This document shows, piece by piece, positions 6,351-15,759 of a stretch of 30,435 nucleotides of DNA. Positions within the stretch are counted from its first letter, which is position 1, and the number at the start of each line of letters is the position of its first letter. Source of the DNA: JBCCSZ01 sp039199225 (lineage in GTDB: Bacteria > Bacteroidota > Bacteroidia > Chitinophagales > Saprospiraceae); assembly GCA_039199225.1 (NCBI GenBank), contig JBCCSZ010000051.1, positions 1 through 30,435 on the forward strand, in the 5' to 3' direction. The notes under the pieces are model-generated. The model was not told the DNA's origin, did no database searches, and saw only the letters and a list, made by a program, of their open reading frames with translations. The position numbers were made by a program, and so were the translations under genes.

Positions 6351-8468
6351 TCAAAACTGTAAAACGACTCCAAAAAAGACAACTCGACGATTGAAATACT
6401 CTTCCACCGGCTGGGTATAGTCCTCGTTATAGGTAAAGTAGCGAATGTTGCGTTGGTCAAATACATTGTTGACGTTGACGTAGGTAATGAGTGTCCCGAA
6501 GGAAGTAGCAAAGAGACGGGAGACGCTCATGTCCAATAGCTGGTAGGCAGGTAGGCGCTCGCCTTCTTCCAAGCTGGCGTAAATGGGTTCGTAGACATTC
6601 AGGAACGGACGGGCCTGGGCGCCAATCACAGGCTGGTAATAGCGTCCTTCTCGCAAGCGATAGACCCCACTGATTTCCAAGCCACCGTTGAAACGGTATT
6701 TCAGCATGGCCCTTATGTAGTAGTCCATGTCGTAAGCAGTGGGATATTCCAGCTCTTCGGTCTGGAAAGTCGATTGAATGGAAGCGACGGAAAAACTTCC
6801 GGAGAGATTGGTTCCCTCATAGGAGATAAAAAATTCCGCTCCGTAAATGGGGTTGTCAATGGTTCCTTGTTTGTTTTGCTTTCCGTAGAAAGCTAAATTG
6901 CCTCCCCAGCGCGACTTCTGCCACCGGTAGTCAATCGATAGTTGACGGGAGTGCTGGCGGATCACAGCATCCTCTCCCGATCTGGGCAGCCGGAATTTTT
7001 CATATTCGCCAACCGACAGGATGAATTGATGTCCTTTCTTGGGTTGGTATGCTATATTCGCCTGTACACTCTCATAAGCAGGTAGCGAGCCTAAGCCTGG
7101 ATGCCAACGAAAGCCCGCTCCCACTGTCCAGTAGTCGTTTAGATTTTTCTTGCCATAAACAAATACCTCTGGGCTGTTCACCCGCTGTAACGTATCGAAG
7201 GTACCACTTGGATGGTCTTCGCCAAATGCATATTCATACAAGGGGAAGACCCCTCCCAACTGAACTTTGTACATATCGTAAGAAACACCTGCTTTCAGGG
7301 TCGTGGAATTGCCCAAATAACTGGCCGTTGCAGAAGCATGGTAATCCGCCGTTTTGGAAGACACATCCAATACACCAATGCTGTAGGACGCCTGGCTAAA
7401 GTTGAATCCTTGGTTGACCTGCCACTGAAACTTCTTGTAGCGATGGGAGAAGTTGACAATGCTCAAGTTGCGGTCTTTCTTTTGCCTGTAGAGACCAGAA
7501 TAACCCGGAAACCTGCTCTTGTACTGATACTTCTCGAAGAGGCTGAAGTTGAACACCTTCAAGACGGTACTAGGCCCAAAGCGGTGAATGGCATAGATGC
7601 CACCATCGATGGTTTGTAAGCTGTTCAGGTTTTCCAAAGAGGACCGATTGAGGCCGACCAAGCCATGATGTGTATTCAGATTGCCGTAGGCTACCATAGC
7701 TGTTTGTTTGCCCAATTGTTGGCTGCGATAGACGCCCAAGCCTACCAAATTGAGGCTGACACCCGTCAGTCGCTCTGGCAGCTCATCATCGGTATAGAGT
7801 GCAACAACGCCTGAAGTTGCATGGCCAAATTCCAAAGGCGGATTGCTCGGAAAAACGTTGACCGTTTCGATGAGGTTGGTATTGAAGATGCTGAACTGGC
7901 CAATGCCGTTGGCTTGGTCAAAGCGCACTACATCGTTCAGCGGAACATTATTAAGGAAGATGCCTGTTTCAGACGGTGGACTTCCGCGCAAGCTGATGTT
8001 GGCAGCCTCATCCGAGTTGGTTACCGAAGGCAAGGACTGTACCGCAAGGAGTGCATCGGCCTTGGCTGATGGATTGAGGTAGATGTCTAGCTTGTTGATG
8101 CTCTCCACGGCAAATTCTCTGGATACCAACTTTTTGGCGGACACCGTAACGGTACTGATAGTGGTTGCTGCCGCTTTCAGTTTTATCTTTACAGGAGCAT
8201 CTGTCATGTCCTCTTTTATAGGTAGCCAAAGATCGCTGTAACCAATGTAGGTAATCAGTAGCGTATCTGATAAAGAGGAAACTGTCAGGCTAAAATTACC
8301 ATCCAGGTCAGTTTGACAACCTTTGCTGAAATCGGATTTCAGGAATACGTTAGCACCAATCAATGGCTCCTTGTTGTCGTGGTCCACTACGATTCCTTTG
8401 ATGGTTTGAGCATCCAGGCCATTGCATAACCACAGCAATAGGCAAGCGTAAAACAGCCAATTTTTCAT
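6351..8468 (-). CDS. TonB-dependent receptor with carboxypeptidase-like regulatory domain
   Basis: A 705-residue outer-membrane protein. A signal peptide (MKNWLFYACLLLWLCNGLDA, cut near residue 20) is followed by a carboxypeptidase-D-like beta-sandwich (about 22-98, with IKGIVVDHDNKEPLIGANV and the TDLDGNF turn), then a plug domain (about 108-230) with SLRGSPPSETGIFLNNVPL and a TSGVVALYT end, then a beta-barrel ending in the aromatic terminus VVFFGVVLQF. It would take up a ligand across the outer membrane using TonB energy. No SusD partner is adjacent, so a glycan role is not supported; peptides, metals or small organics are equally possible. The gene follows a TPR-protein gene on the same strand after 105 bases and is probably cotranscribed. 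At 705 residues it is shorter than SusC-type receptors. Confidence 0.88.
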   Translation of the reverse strand: MKNWLFYACLLLWLCNGLDAQTIKGIVVDHDNKEPLIGANVFLKSDFSKGCQTDLDGNFSLTVSSLSDTLLITYIGYSDLWLPIKEDMTDAPVKIKLKAAATTISTVTVSAKKLVSREFAVESINKLDIYLNPSAKADALLAVQSLPSVTNSDEAANISLRGSPPSETGIFLNNVPLNDVVRFDQANGIGQFSIFNTNLIETVNVFPSNPPLEFGHATSGVVALYTDDELPERLTGVSLNLVGLGVYRSQQLGKQTAMVAYGNLNTHHGLVGLNRSSLENLNSLQTIDGGIYAIHRFGPSTVLKVFNFSLFEKYQYKSRFPGYSGLYRQKKDRNLSIVNFSHRYKKFQWQVNQGFNFSQASYSIGVLDVSSKTADYHASATASYLGNSTTLKAGVSYDMYKVQLGGVFPLYEYAFGEDHPSGTFDTLQRVNSPEVFVYGKKNLNDYWTVGAGFRWHPGLGSLPAYESVQANIAYQPKKGHQFILSVGEYEKFRLPRSGEDAVIRQHSRQLSIDYRWQKSRWGGNLAFYGKQNKQGTIDNPIYGAEFFISYEGTNLSGSFSVASIQSTFQTEELEYPTAYDMDYYIRAMLKYRFNGGLEISGVYRLREGRYYQPVIGAQARPFLNVYEPIYASLEEGERLPAYQLLDMSVSRLFATSFGTLITYVNVNNVFDQRNIRYFTYNEDYTQPVEEYFNRRVVFFGVVLQF

Positions 8469-8573
8469 AAAATAGAGAGATGGGAGCCGCTCAAAGCGAC
8501 CAGATGATAAAAAGAAGGGAGGAGAATACTCCGAGCTGCAGTTTTACAACTCGAAGCAATCTCAAGGAAAGAT

Positions 8574-9338
8574 TTATTTGGCAGTTTCCATATCCTTTTG
8601 CAGTGCGGGCATGAGTTGGTATTTTACCCATCCGAAAGTCGGGGCTACAGCCAGGGCCGTACTGTAGGTTGTCTTCGCCTTGTCCAACTGCTCCTTTTTG
8701 TGGTAAGCTTGCCCCAAGATGGCCATCGTAGCTAGGTATTCCCAAGAGCTGACCAACTTTTTCTGCTCCATGATTTTTCGGGCTTTCTCCAGGTGTTCGA
8801 TAGATTCATCGACATCTCCACCAAACATCGAAGGTGTGTAGAACAAATTGCTACCTCTGAAGTGATGCACGATGGCATTGTTGGGTGCCTCCTTCAGGGC
8901 TTTTGAGAGCAACCGGCCACTTTTGCTTCCGAGAGTCATCCCTTTGATGGGCGACAACCCAATTTGGAGACCATACACTCCTGATAGTAAGGCATTGGCT
9001 TCTGCCGCCTTCTTGTCTTCCCGCAAGATAGCCGTTAATAGTTCTTCCGATTTTTTCAACAGCTCACCCGCTACATCTTTCTTTTTGTTGGCCATATAGT
9101 TGGTAGATGCTGCATAATATATCTTGGCCATTGAAAGTTTTTGTGCTGTAGTGGCATCATCTCCGATGCTTTCTTCCATCTTGGCAATGCCGTCCTCCCA
9201 TAGAGGAATGCTGTTTAAGGCATAAGCTTGAAAAAACTGTGCAGTTAACTTAGTCTCTTGTGCTTGTACGCGGACTTGCTGGCAAAGCAGCAGTGAAAGG
9301 AAGGCAAAGAACATTACATTTTTCATAAATCTGATCAT
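8574..9338 (-). CDS. Secreted TPR-repeat protein
   Basis: A 254-residue protein with an N-terminal signal peptide (hydrophobic core VMFFAFLSLLLC, cleavage near VQAQ) and helical repeats of tetratricopeptide type. Two helix pairs are clear near the C-terminus: the block around SIEHLEKARKIMEQ, and SSWEYLATMAILGQAYHKKE followed by LDKAKTTYSTALAVAP. Earlier repeats are degenerate. TPR proteins scaffold other proteins, so this one probably acts in the periplasm together with the TonB-dependent receptor encoded 105 bases downstream (inference). A second in-frame ATG four codons in (9326) gives MKNVMFF, a more usual signal-peptide start, and may be the real one. It is divergent from the LytS-type kinase gene at 9554, whose response regulator could control it. 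Substrate or partner unknown. Confidence 0.75.
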   Translation of the reverse strand: MIRFMKNVMFFAFLSLLLCQQVRVQAQETKLTAQFFQAYALNSIPLWEDGIAKMEESIGDDATTAQKLSMAKIYYAASTNYMANKKKDVAGELLKKSEELLTAILREDKKAAEANALLSGVYGLQIGLSPIKGMTLGSKSGRLLSKALKEAPNNAIVHHFRGSNLFYTPSMFGGDVDESIEHLEKARKIMEQKKLVSSWEYLATMAILGQAYHKKEQLDKAKTTYSTALAVAPTFGWVKYQLMPALQKDMETAK

Positions 9339-9434
9339 TTTTGTTTCTTCAAATATGCAAGCATTTCCGCTCCACTCCTAAACCCGCTTGACGGTCTGGG
9401 TAGATTACTTGACGAATGGTTTGGCAAGCCAATT

Positions 9435-9499
9435 GCTGCTGCTTTGGTAAAAAATTTATCCATCCATCCATTGAACTCGACCATTCATCAAGCAGCAGC
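9435..9499. promoter_or_regulatory. 10-bp inverted repeat in the divergent TPR / sensor-kinase promoter region
   Basis: GCTGCTGCTT (9435-9444) and AAGCAGCAGC (9490-9499) are perfect inverted arms separated by 45 bases, in the 215-base gap between divergent genes. The gap also contains a CCATCCATCCATT tract. It could be a looped regulator site or a hairpin in the leader of the kinase transcript. The trinucleotide composition of the arms makes chance plausible. Confidence 0.25.
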
Positions 9500-9553
9500 G
9501 GACAAACATCAATGGAAAAGACCTCCTAAAGACAATTTTTGTAACTTGCTTAA

Positions 9554-10645
9554 ATGGGTAGTACAAGTATAGCATATAGTTATCAGCCAGTCTGGGATCG
9601 CAAGCGAATCGGCTTGCATGTGCTTTTTTGGGTGATCTTCTTTTTCTACAATCACCTGGCGTTTGCTCCGATGCCCTTTAGTCTGACCAATATCATTACT
9701 ACCCTCATCTTTATATTTTCCCACATCTTGGCCGTCTATACCAATCTATTTATTCTGATCCCCAGGATATTTGGCAAGCGTAGGTATGCCTTGTATGTTT
9801 TATCGGTCATTGGCCTATGTGTATTCTTTTCTATTTTTCTGGCTGTGATGATCTACTCCTGGTTTCAATGGATGCTGCCCGATGCATGGCTGGGTTTTTC
9901 AAGCGATAAGGAAATGTTCGTTGGCACCTTTTTCGGAAGTACTTCTTCGGTTGTGTTTCTGACCACAGGCATTCGAATGGTCCGTCAATTGATGACCACT
10001 GAAAAACGTCGTAGGGAATTGGAAAAGGAGAAGCTCGAAACTGAGTTGATGTTTTTAAAAAACCAACTCAACCCACATTTTCTATTTAATGCATTGAATA
10101 ACATCTACTTTCTCATCAAAAAAGACCCCGAACTCGCTGCCGATACATTGGCTGGGTTTTCCGATTTATTGAGATACCAGCTCTATGGCATTAATGATAA
10201 AACCATTGCGCTGTCTACGGAAATGGATTTCCTGAAAAAGTATGCCGACTTGGCAAAGCTTCGCAAAAAGAGCAGCTTGAACGTCCAATGGGATATGCCA
10301 TCTTCTTTGAACGGACAACAAATTCCACCACTCATCTTGCTGCCCTTTATTGAAAATGCTTTCAAATATGTAGCGCATGAAGATGGATGGATTCACATCA
10401 AGACGGATATCACGACGGACAATCTACACTTTTACATCGCCAATAATGTCATAGAAAAAGGCGATCTAAAAAATGGAATGGAAGAGGGAGGGATTGGCCT
10501 GTCCAACGTCAGAAGGCGATTGGAATTGCTCTATCCTCGCGATTATCAACTGAACATTCAGGAGACTAAAGAAGCGTTCAAAGTTGATCTAACGCTCCCG
10601 CTAAACGCTAATTTGAATACAAAAGTTGAAGTCTCTCACACATGA
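9554..10645 (+). CDS. LytS/YehU-type membrane sensor histidine kinase
   Basis: A 363-residue inner-membrane sensor kinase of the His_kinase (LytS) family. Four hydrophobic segments (about 20-36, 45-70, 79-103 and 122-140) form the sensing part with almost no extracellular domain. A charged linker (147-165) leads to the phosphoacceptor box QLNPHFLFNALNNIYF with His175. The ATPase part shows the N-box LLPFIENAFKY (Asn268) and the G-box GGIGLSNVRRRL (312-323). It would phosphorylate the LytTR regulator encoded immediately downstream; the two genes overlap by four bases (ATGA), showing translational coupling. The divergent TPR/receptor operon is a likely target. The signal is unknown; kinases with this compact membrane part usually sense envelope or peptide cues. 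Confidence 0.93.
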   Translation: MGSTSIAYSYQPVWDRKRIGLHVLFWVIFFFYNHLAFAPMPFSLTNIITTLIFIFSHILAVYTNLFILIPRIFGKRRYALYVLSVIGLCVFFSIFLAVMIYSWFQWMLPDAWLGFSSDKEMFVGTFFGSTSSVVFLTTGIRMVRQLMTTEKRRRELEKEKLETELMFLKNQLNPHFLFNALNNIYFLIKKDPELAADTLAGFSDLLRYQLYGINDKTIALSTEMDFLKKYADLAKLRKKSSLNVQWDMPSSLNGQQIPPLILLPFIENAFKYVAHEDGWIHIKTDITTDNLHFYIANNVIEKGDLKNGMEEGGIGLSNVRRRLELLYPRDYQLNIQETKEAFKVDLTLPLNANLNTKVEVSHT

Positions 10646-11361
10646 ATTGCCTCATCGTTGACGACGAACCGCTGGCCCGGGAAGGGCTGGCTGACTATGC
10701 CCGACAGATTGATTTTCTCGAATTAAAAGGACTGGCCGAACATCCAATGGATGCGCTTCAATTGATGGAATCTACCACCATCGACCTGATGTTCCTCGAC
10801 GTCCACATGCCCAAAATGAGTGGCCTGGATTTTCTAAAGTCCCTGGACAATCCACCCATCATCATCCTGACGACCGCCTATCCCAGCTTTGCACTGGAAG
10901 GTTATCAGCTCAATGTACTGGACTATCTGGTCAAACCCATTACCTTTCAACGCTTCCTAAAGTCGGCGCTCAAGGCCAAAAAGCAATTCGAACTACTAAC
11001 AGGTACCCGCCCAAATACAGAAAAGAAGTCTTCCGAACCAGATCACTTCTTCATCAAGTCAGATGGCAAGATCGAAAAAATCACTTTTGCAGAATTGCAA
11101 TATGTGGAGGGGATGCAAAACTACCTGACGCTACATACCGAGCGCGGCAAATTCACAACGCTGCTGACCTTAAAGAGCCTGTTGGAAAAACTTCCAGCCG
11201 ACCGCTTCGTACAAGTCCATCGCTCCTTTATCGTACAGCTAGGAAAAGTACAAACCATCGAAGGGCAATTGTTGCGCATAGAAGGCGCCTCCATACCCAT
11301 CAGCCGCAGTCGGCTGGAAGAAGTAACCCAACGCTTGTTGGGAGACAATCTGATTAATTAA
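10642..11361 (+). CDS. LytTR-family response regulator
   Basis: A 239-residue transcription factor. The receiver domain (1-115) has the acidic pair Asp7/Asp8, phosphoacceptor Asp53 (MFLDVHMP), Thr77/Thr78 and the conserved Lys98 (YLVKPI). The LytTR DNA-binding domain (about 134-232) shows FFIKSDGKIEKI, LQYVEGMQNYLTLHT and RFVQVHRSFIVQL, all typical of the family. Phosphorylation by the kinase encoded upstream, with which it overlaps by four bases, should promote dimerisation and binding to paired direct repeats in promoters. It is convergent with the small T9SS protein gene at 11393 with only 31 bases between stop codons and no visible terminator hairpin, so readthrough antisense to that gene is possible. 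Confidence 0.95.
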   Translation: MNCLIVDDEPLAREGLADYARQIDFLELKGLAEHPMDALQLMESTTIDLMFLDVHMPKMSGLDFLKSLDNPPIIILTTAYPSFALEGYQLNVLDYLVKPITFQRFLKSALKAKKQFELLTGTRPNTEKKSSEPDHFFIKSDGKIEKITFAELQYVEGMQNYLTLHTERGKFTTLLTLKSLLEKLPADRFVQVHRSFIVQLGKVQTIEGQLLRIEGASIPISRSRLEEVTQRLLGDNLIN

Positions 11362-11392
11362 CCCTGGTGGCAGTGCGCACAGTCGAACACCG

Positions 11393-12088
11393 TCAACGGC
11401 TTATGACAAATTTTTCATACCCAACCATCTTTCCTTCAGAAAATACCTGCACCCAGTAGACCCCGGTAGCCAAAGCCCAGATGTCCAACGATTCCTGCCA
11501 AGCTGCTTGTCTGGATAAACGTCCACGTCCATCGTAAATCCGAACTTCATCGGGCAGACGATTTGGCCAGGTCGCAGAAAATTGAATTCGGGAATGTGCC
11601 GGATTCGGAAACACCCGCAAAGGCGTCAAAGTCGGCGACTCCACCGATGTTCGCTTACGCACCAACAGTTCGTAATAGGCCGTGTCCCGAAAAATGCTTG
11701 CCCTAGGGTCCATACACAAGGTATCTTCAAGAAAAGCAGAACTGACCGTAGCAGCAAAATGTGAAACGTGATAAGTGCCAGCCATTAAGTTTTCGGCAAT
11801 GAGTATGGTATCATTCGTGAAGCAGGGGCTTCCCAATTGGCCCTTGTGTGTACAGGACCGAATGAAGATCGAATCCGCACTAGACTCGACACTGTAGGTA
11901 TTGAGAAAGCAACCCGAGCTGGTTGTTACAATGAAAAAATTGTAAAAGATCCGATCCGTTTCATCGACAATCGTATCGGGCAGAAAGCTAGAACTCGAGC
12001 CGATGCCTTGGGCCAAAAGGCCATGCCCGACGGATGCACAAAGCAAAAGACCGCAGAGTATGAGGCAGTATTTTCTTTCTTTTTGCAT
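11393..12088 (-). CDS. Small secreted protein with T9SS type A C-terminal sorting domain
   Basis: A 231-residue protein of unknown activity. An N-terminal signal peptide (about 1-27, ending GLLAQG) directs Sec export. The last 75 or so residues are a type IX secretion sorting domain: LRVFPNPAHSRIQF, then VRIYDGRGRLSRQ, then LATGVYWVQVF and a final KFVIS. The domain is removed or used for attachment at the cell surface. The middle (28-150) is beta-rich and contains four cysteines (near residues 59, 79, 88 and 124), suggesting a small disulfide-stabilised fold; no family was recognised. Its start lies two bases after the stop of the large protease gene, so the two are translated from one message and the protein may be secreted together with, or act as partner or substrate of, that protease. 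Confidence 0.85.
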   Translation of the reverse strand: MQKERKYCLILCGLLLCASVGHGLLAQGIGSSSSFLPDTIVDETDRIFYNFFIVTTSSGCFLNTYSVESSADSIFIRSCTHKGQLGSPCFTNDTILIAENLMAGTYHVSHFAATVSSAFLEDTLCMDPRASIFRDTAYYELLVRKRTSVESPTLTPLRVFPNPAHSRIQFSATWPNRLPDEVRIYDGRGRLSRQAAWQESLDIWALATGVYWVQVFSEGKMVGYEKFVISR

Positions 12089-12090
12089 AC

Positions 12091-15000
12091 CTATAATTTA
12101 ATAAACTTTTCTGTGGCAAAGGTACGACCTTGGCTGGAGACATTTAAAAAGTACATGCCCGCTTGCAAATCAGATACGGGAATCCAAAGATCGGCAGCAG
12201 CAGTTGTTGCGATGCTTTTGATGAGTCGACCCTGGCCATCGGTAATGTGTATGTCTACTTTTTGATTGGTTATCTCACCCATGCGAAGCAAGACTTTTTC
12301 GTTAGCAGGATTCGGCCAAATATCTAGTTTGGGTTGTATGGCCGTCAATTCTTCATTGTTAAGGGTGAAATCTCCGTCTTTTACCATCAACGACATAGCA
12401 AAAATGGGAGGATCGCATCCACCCTCTGGCAGCTTTAAGACTGGATCGTATTCACCTGTATCGTTATTGAATTCAAATAACTCGTAGGTGTAGCCCACCA
12501 AGGTAGCTTCGAACGTCTTCTTATCTGCAGAAATCTGAGGCGTACCCTCGAAAGCCACACCACGCTTGGGATTGAAACTGTATCCACCATCAGCGCAACT
12601 GATACTTCCACCCAAATCATTGGGTGCGCTGAAAGCAGTAGAAGCACTATTCCTCACCCAATAACCTGGTTTGTCCATATCCCCAAGATAAAATTCCACA
12701 ATTTCCGCATCGGGACTTGTTCCTGCTTCAATGACTATACGTTTAGTGTGCTTTGTTATCCTAGCTTCAAGGACATCAGATTCTTCTATGCTTTTATAGC
12801 CCTTTTCAAAGGTTGCAAAGCAACTGGCATTGTCTTCGATTTCCAGATCGCAAACGCAGGTACTTTTATCTGGCAAGATGTTGTCAAAATGCAGAATCTT
12901 ACATTCACCCAACAATCCAACAGCCGCTCCCCCATTCAGTCGACCCCATCCGTTAATTGGATCTTCGCCATCACCCCCAATTTCTGTGGCTGTATACTGA
13001 AGAATCGTTTCAATGTCTTCGATGCTCAAATCTGGATTACAACTCAGCAGCAATGCCCCTACACCAACCGTGTGAGGAGAAGCAGCAGACGTACCGCTAA
13101 AACAAGTATAATCACTATCTGATCCAGACCCCAAAGTCGCAACGAGCCGCACCGAACCAGGAGCCAAAAAGTCCGTTGGTGTTCCAGTATTCGCAGAATA
13201 GGCATCAAACAAGCCATTGGTAGCGGTAGTAGTACAGGTAATTCCTGTTTCGCCTGGTTCAAAGATTGGTAGGCCGTTGTTGCTGGCGGTTTTTATATTT
13301 CCATCGGTACCATGAGAACTGGTCAACATCATCCAATCGTCTTCCAAATCTCCGGGCGTCTTGGGCGTAGTTTCGCCATCGTTACCAGTAATTCCCGAAA
13401 TAATTAATCCAGATTCATGGGCAATTCGGGTAGCCTCTCTAACAATGGTTTTGGTATTGGATTGAGGACCGGCGAAAAAAGCACTCATATTGATGATGTC
13501 AGGGCGGTCTACCTGGCCCTCAATAATGGCCATGATGGCATTGGAGTAGGCGGCGGCAAGACAGCTACTACCATCTGAGCAGATTTTATAGCTATACACC
13601 TTAGCTCCTTCGATGTTCTGGGCAGCATCACCACCTGCGATGCCAGCAATGCCAATGCCATTATTTGTAACAGCAGCAGATATACCTGCACAATTGGTTC
13701 CATGGCCGTTGACATCATCCACAATTGGAGTTATACTGCCTTCTGTAAAATCCCAACTACCTTCGACTACTCCGGCCAAATCTTCGTGAGACACCAGCAC
13801 GCCTGTATCAAAAACACCAATGTGAACGGGATCCTCCGGGTCTGCAGATTGGCCAGTTGTCTTTTCCCAGGCTTCACAAATGTTGATGTGGGCATCTGGA
13901 TATTCTCCATAATCAAAAAGAGAATGTTGGTACTGCTTGCCTGTTGCAAAAGGGTCATTGGGTGTATCCGAATCGCAACTAATCCCAACACTTCCCAGAA
14001 AATGTTCATGTGCATAACGAATCGATCTAGTCGGCAAATCATTGAGTGCCTGGCCAAAGTCTATGGCGTTCGTTCTCGATTGAATCACACCGCTGTAACA
14101 ATCCTTGAGAATCATGGTAGACCAAACATCCGGCATGGGTATTTCCAGCCCGGCAGAGGTCGTGACGCAAGAATTAGTCGGCTTAACTTTGGGGAAGACT
14201 TTGATGACTTTACAGTTGCAAATATCTCCCGACTCCATCGCTCCCCGCATCTGACCAATCAGTGCTTCATCCGTTACGATGTTACACAAGGTCCCATAAG
14301 TCTGTTCTTGGTCGGCCATAAAGGTCTGATCAATCACCGAGGGGTCGAAACGGACGATCACTTCGTCTTCGATAAATTTAGAATCGCCTTCATTATCGGA
14401 AGCCACGGTCATCTCCCGCTCACAGATCGAATATTTATCTACAAAATACTTTCTGTCAGTCGGCTGATTGCCTTTGTCAATGCCTCCGACATATACTTGT
14501 TTTTGATTGCGAACAATCCCTACGGGTTGAGAGCGACCATTGGGATCGGTGTGGAACCTTTCCCATTTGGTTTTTCCATCTACGTTCATCATAGTTGTAA
14601 TGGTGGAAGTCTTTCCATCTTTGGTGCGTAGGCCAGTTGTAAGAATGTTCTCCTGATCGTCGACTGACACAAATTTTGCTTCCGACGACTCACCTGCCTT
14701 AAAGGAAGGCCGCTGGTTGGCCCACCGGATGATTCCTCTTCGGTTGCAGCGCAAAACCAACTGCTCCCGCTCCCCAAAGCCATTCACCGCATATCCACCG
14801 ACAATGATTCGCCCACTGGGGCTTAACTTCAAATCGTTCACACCCAACTCGGTACCATTTCCTTTAAAGCTGGTCTGCCATTGTTCTGACAATGCATTGG
14901 ACAATTTCAGCAAGACAATCTCGCTGACTTCCAGGCCGAGAGAAATTGAACCACCCAGATAAATGTTTCCTTCGCCATCAATGGCCAGCCCGCCCGGACG

Positions 15001-15759
15001 ATCCAAACCAAAGCCAGGGTTGTCCAATCGGTGTGTGTAAATATGCTGACCAGTACTGCTGTATTTTACAGTGGCAATGTCCCAATTTAACTCGTCGACA
15101 CCACTCCCGCCAGTCACTACGACCTCACCGCTAATAGGGTCCAGTGCAATGGCTGCTGCAATATCAATATGACCATTGTGATTGTAACGAGCCTCCCACA
15201 CTTTGTTGCCGGCAGCATTCAACATCAAGGTCAAAAAGTCCAGTGAAAGTGAATTGGTTCCATAGCTTGCACCAGTCATATAGATATTGGAAGAGGCATC
15301 AATTTGAAAGTCTGTCGGAATGTCATCGCCATCAGTGGTATAGTTATAATTCCACAACAGTTGGCCGTTTGATCCGTATTTGAAGAGGTGCCAATCGTAG
15401 TTGCCGCCTTCAGGAAGTTCCGAAATACTCATAGCATAGACATTCCCAACGTCATCTACTCGAACTTTTACACCGTATAAATTTCTTCCGCCCAGGCTGT
15501 AGTTTTTACTCCATAGTTGATCGCCATTGGGACTCAATTTTGTCAAATAAAGGCTGTAAAAGCCAAAGCCGGTGGACGAATTCCCACTCAGGTAAATATT
15601 TCCATTTAAGTCCGTTTGCATGTCTGCCCAGTCAACATCAGAAGGATCGCCAATCTGTAGGGACCAGTCTCGATTTACCAAGATATTTTGAGCATAAGAA
15701 TGAACCGAACTTAGGAATAGGGACAAAAGGAGGGTAATACAAACAGGTAAGTTTGACAT
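12091..15759 (-). CDS. T9SS-secreted beta-propeller / S8 subtilisin-like serine protease
   Basis: About 1222 residues from the ATG at 15759, chosen because it begins directly with a signal peptide (MSNLPVCITLLLSLFLSSVH, cleaved after SYAQ); the frame extends 25 codons further upstream to 15834. Residues about 25-445 hold repeated beta-propeller (SBBP-like) units such as DLNGNIYLSGNS, GEGNIYLGGS and GRIIVGGY. A propeptide-like linker (about 465-640) precedes the catalytic domain with Asp651 (IGVFDTG), His686 (VNGHGTNCAG), oxyanion Asn793 (ITGND) and Ser891 (SGTSAASP). A Cys-containing domain follows, then a T9SS sorting domain from about 1145 (LDIWPNPANEKVLL, ending EKFIKL). The complete triad predicts an active surface or secreted protease for protein degradation or processing. 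The next gene starts two bases after its stop. Confidence 0.93.
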   Translation of the reverse strand: MSNLPVCITLLLSLFLSSVHSYAQNILVNRDWSLQIGDPSDVDWADMQTDLNGNIYLSGNSSTGFGFYSLYLTKLSPNGDQLWSKNYSLGGRNLYGVKVRVDDVGNVYAMSISELPEGGNYDWHLFKYGSNGQLLWNYNYTTDGDDIPTDFQIDASSNIYMTGASYGTNSLSLDFLTLMLNAAGNKVWEARYNHNGHIDIAAAIALDPISGEVVVTGGSGVDELNWDIATVKYSSTGQHIYTHRLDNPGFGLDRPGGLAIDGEGNIYLGGSISLGLEVSEIVLLKLSNALSEQWQTSFKGNGTELGVNDLKLSPSGRIIVGGYAVNGFGEREQLVLRCNRRGIIRWANQRPSFKAGESSEAKFVSVDDQENILTTGLRTKDGKTSTITTMMNVDGKTKWERFHTDPNGRSQPVGIVRNQKQVYVGGIDKGNQPTDRKYFVDKYSICEREMTVASDNEGDSKFIEDEVIVRFDPSVIDQTFMADQEQTYGTLCNIVTDEALIGQMRGAMESGDICNCKVIKVFPKVKPTNSCVTTSAGLEIPMPDVWSTMILKDCYSGVIQSRTNAIDFGQALNDLPTRSIRYAHEHFLGSVGISCDSDTPNDPFATGKQYQHSLFDYGEYPDAHINICEAWEKTTGQSADPEDPVHIGVFDTGVLVSHEDLAGVVEGSWDFTEGSITPIVDDVNGHGTNCAGISAAVTNNGIGIAGIAGGDAAQNIEGAKVYSYKICSDGSSCLAAAYSNAIMAIIEGQVDRPDIINMSAFFAGPQSNTKTIVREATRIAHESGLIISGITGNDGETTPKTPGDLEDDWMMLTSSHGTDGNIKTASNNGLPIFEPGETGITCTTTATNGLFDAYSANTGTPTDFLAPGSVRLVATLGSGSDSDYTCFSGTSAASPHTVGVGALLLSCNPDLSIEDIETILQYTATEIGGDGEDPINGWGRLNGGAAVGLLGECKILHFDNILPDKSTCVCDLEIEDNASCFATFEKGYKSIEESDVLEARITKHTKRIVIEAGTSPDAEIVEFYLGDMDKPGYWVRNSASTAFSAPNDLGGSISCADGGYSFNPKRGVAFEGTPQISADKKTFEATLVGYTYELFEFNNDTGEYDPVLKLPEGGCDPPIFAMSLMVKDGDFTLNNEELTAIQPKLDIWPNPANEKVLLRMGEITNQKVDIHITDGQGRLIKSIATTAAADLWIPVSDLQAGMYFLNVSSQGRTFATEKFIKL

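Noticed and set aside
6351..8468. SusC-type glycan receptor with polysaccharide utilisation locus
   Set aside because: There is no SusD-like gene or glycoside hydrolase nearby and the protein is shorter than SusC; only a general TonB-dependent receptor is supported.
13702..14631. 309-codon plus-strand open frame
   Set aside because: It lies wholly antisense to the S8 protease gene, has no start context or family signal, and the minus-strand frame carries clear propeller and protease motifs.
14900..15700. Repeated NIYLSG-like coding segments as a DNA repeat array
   Set aside because: They are degenerate protein beta-propeller repeats within the protease, not nucleotide repeats or CRISPR units.
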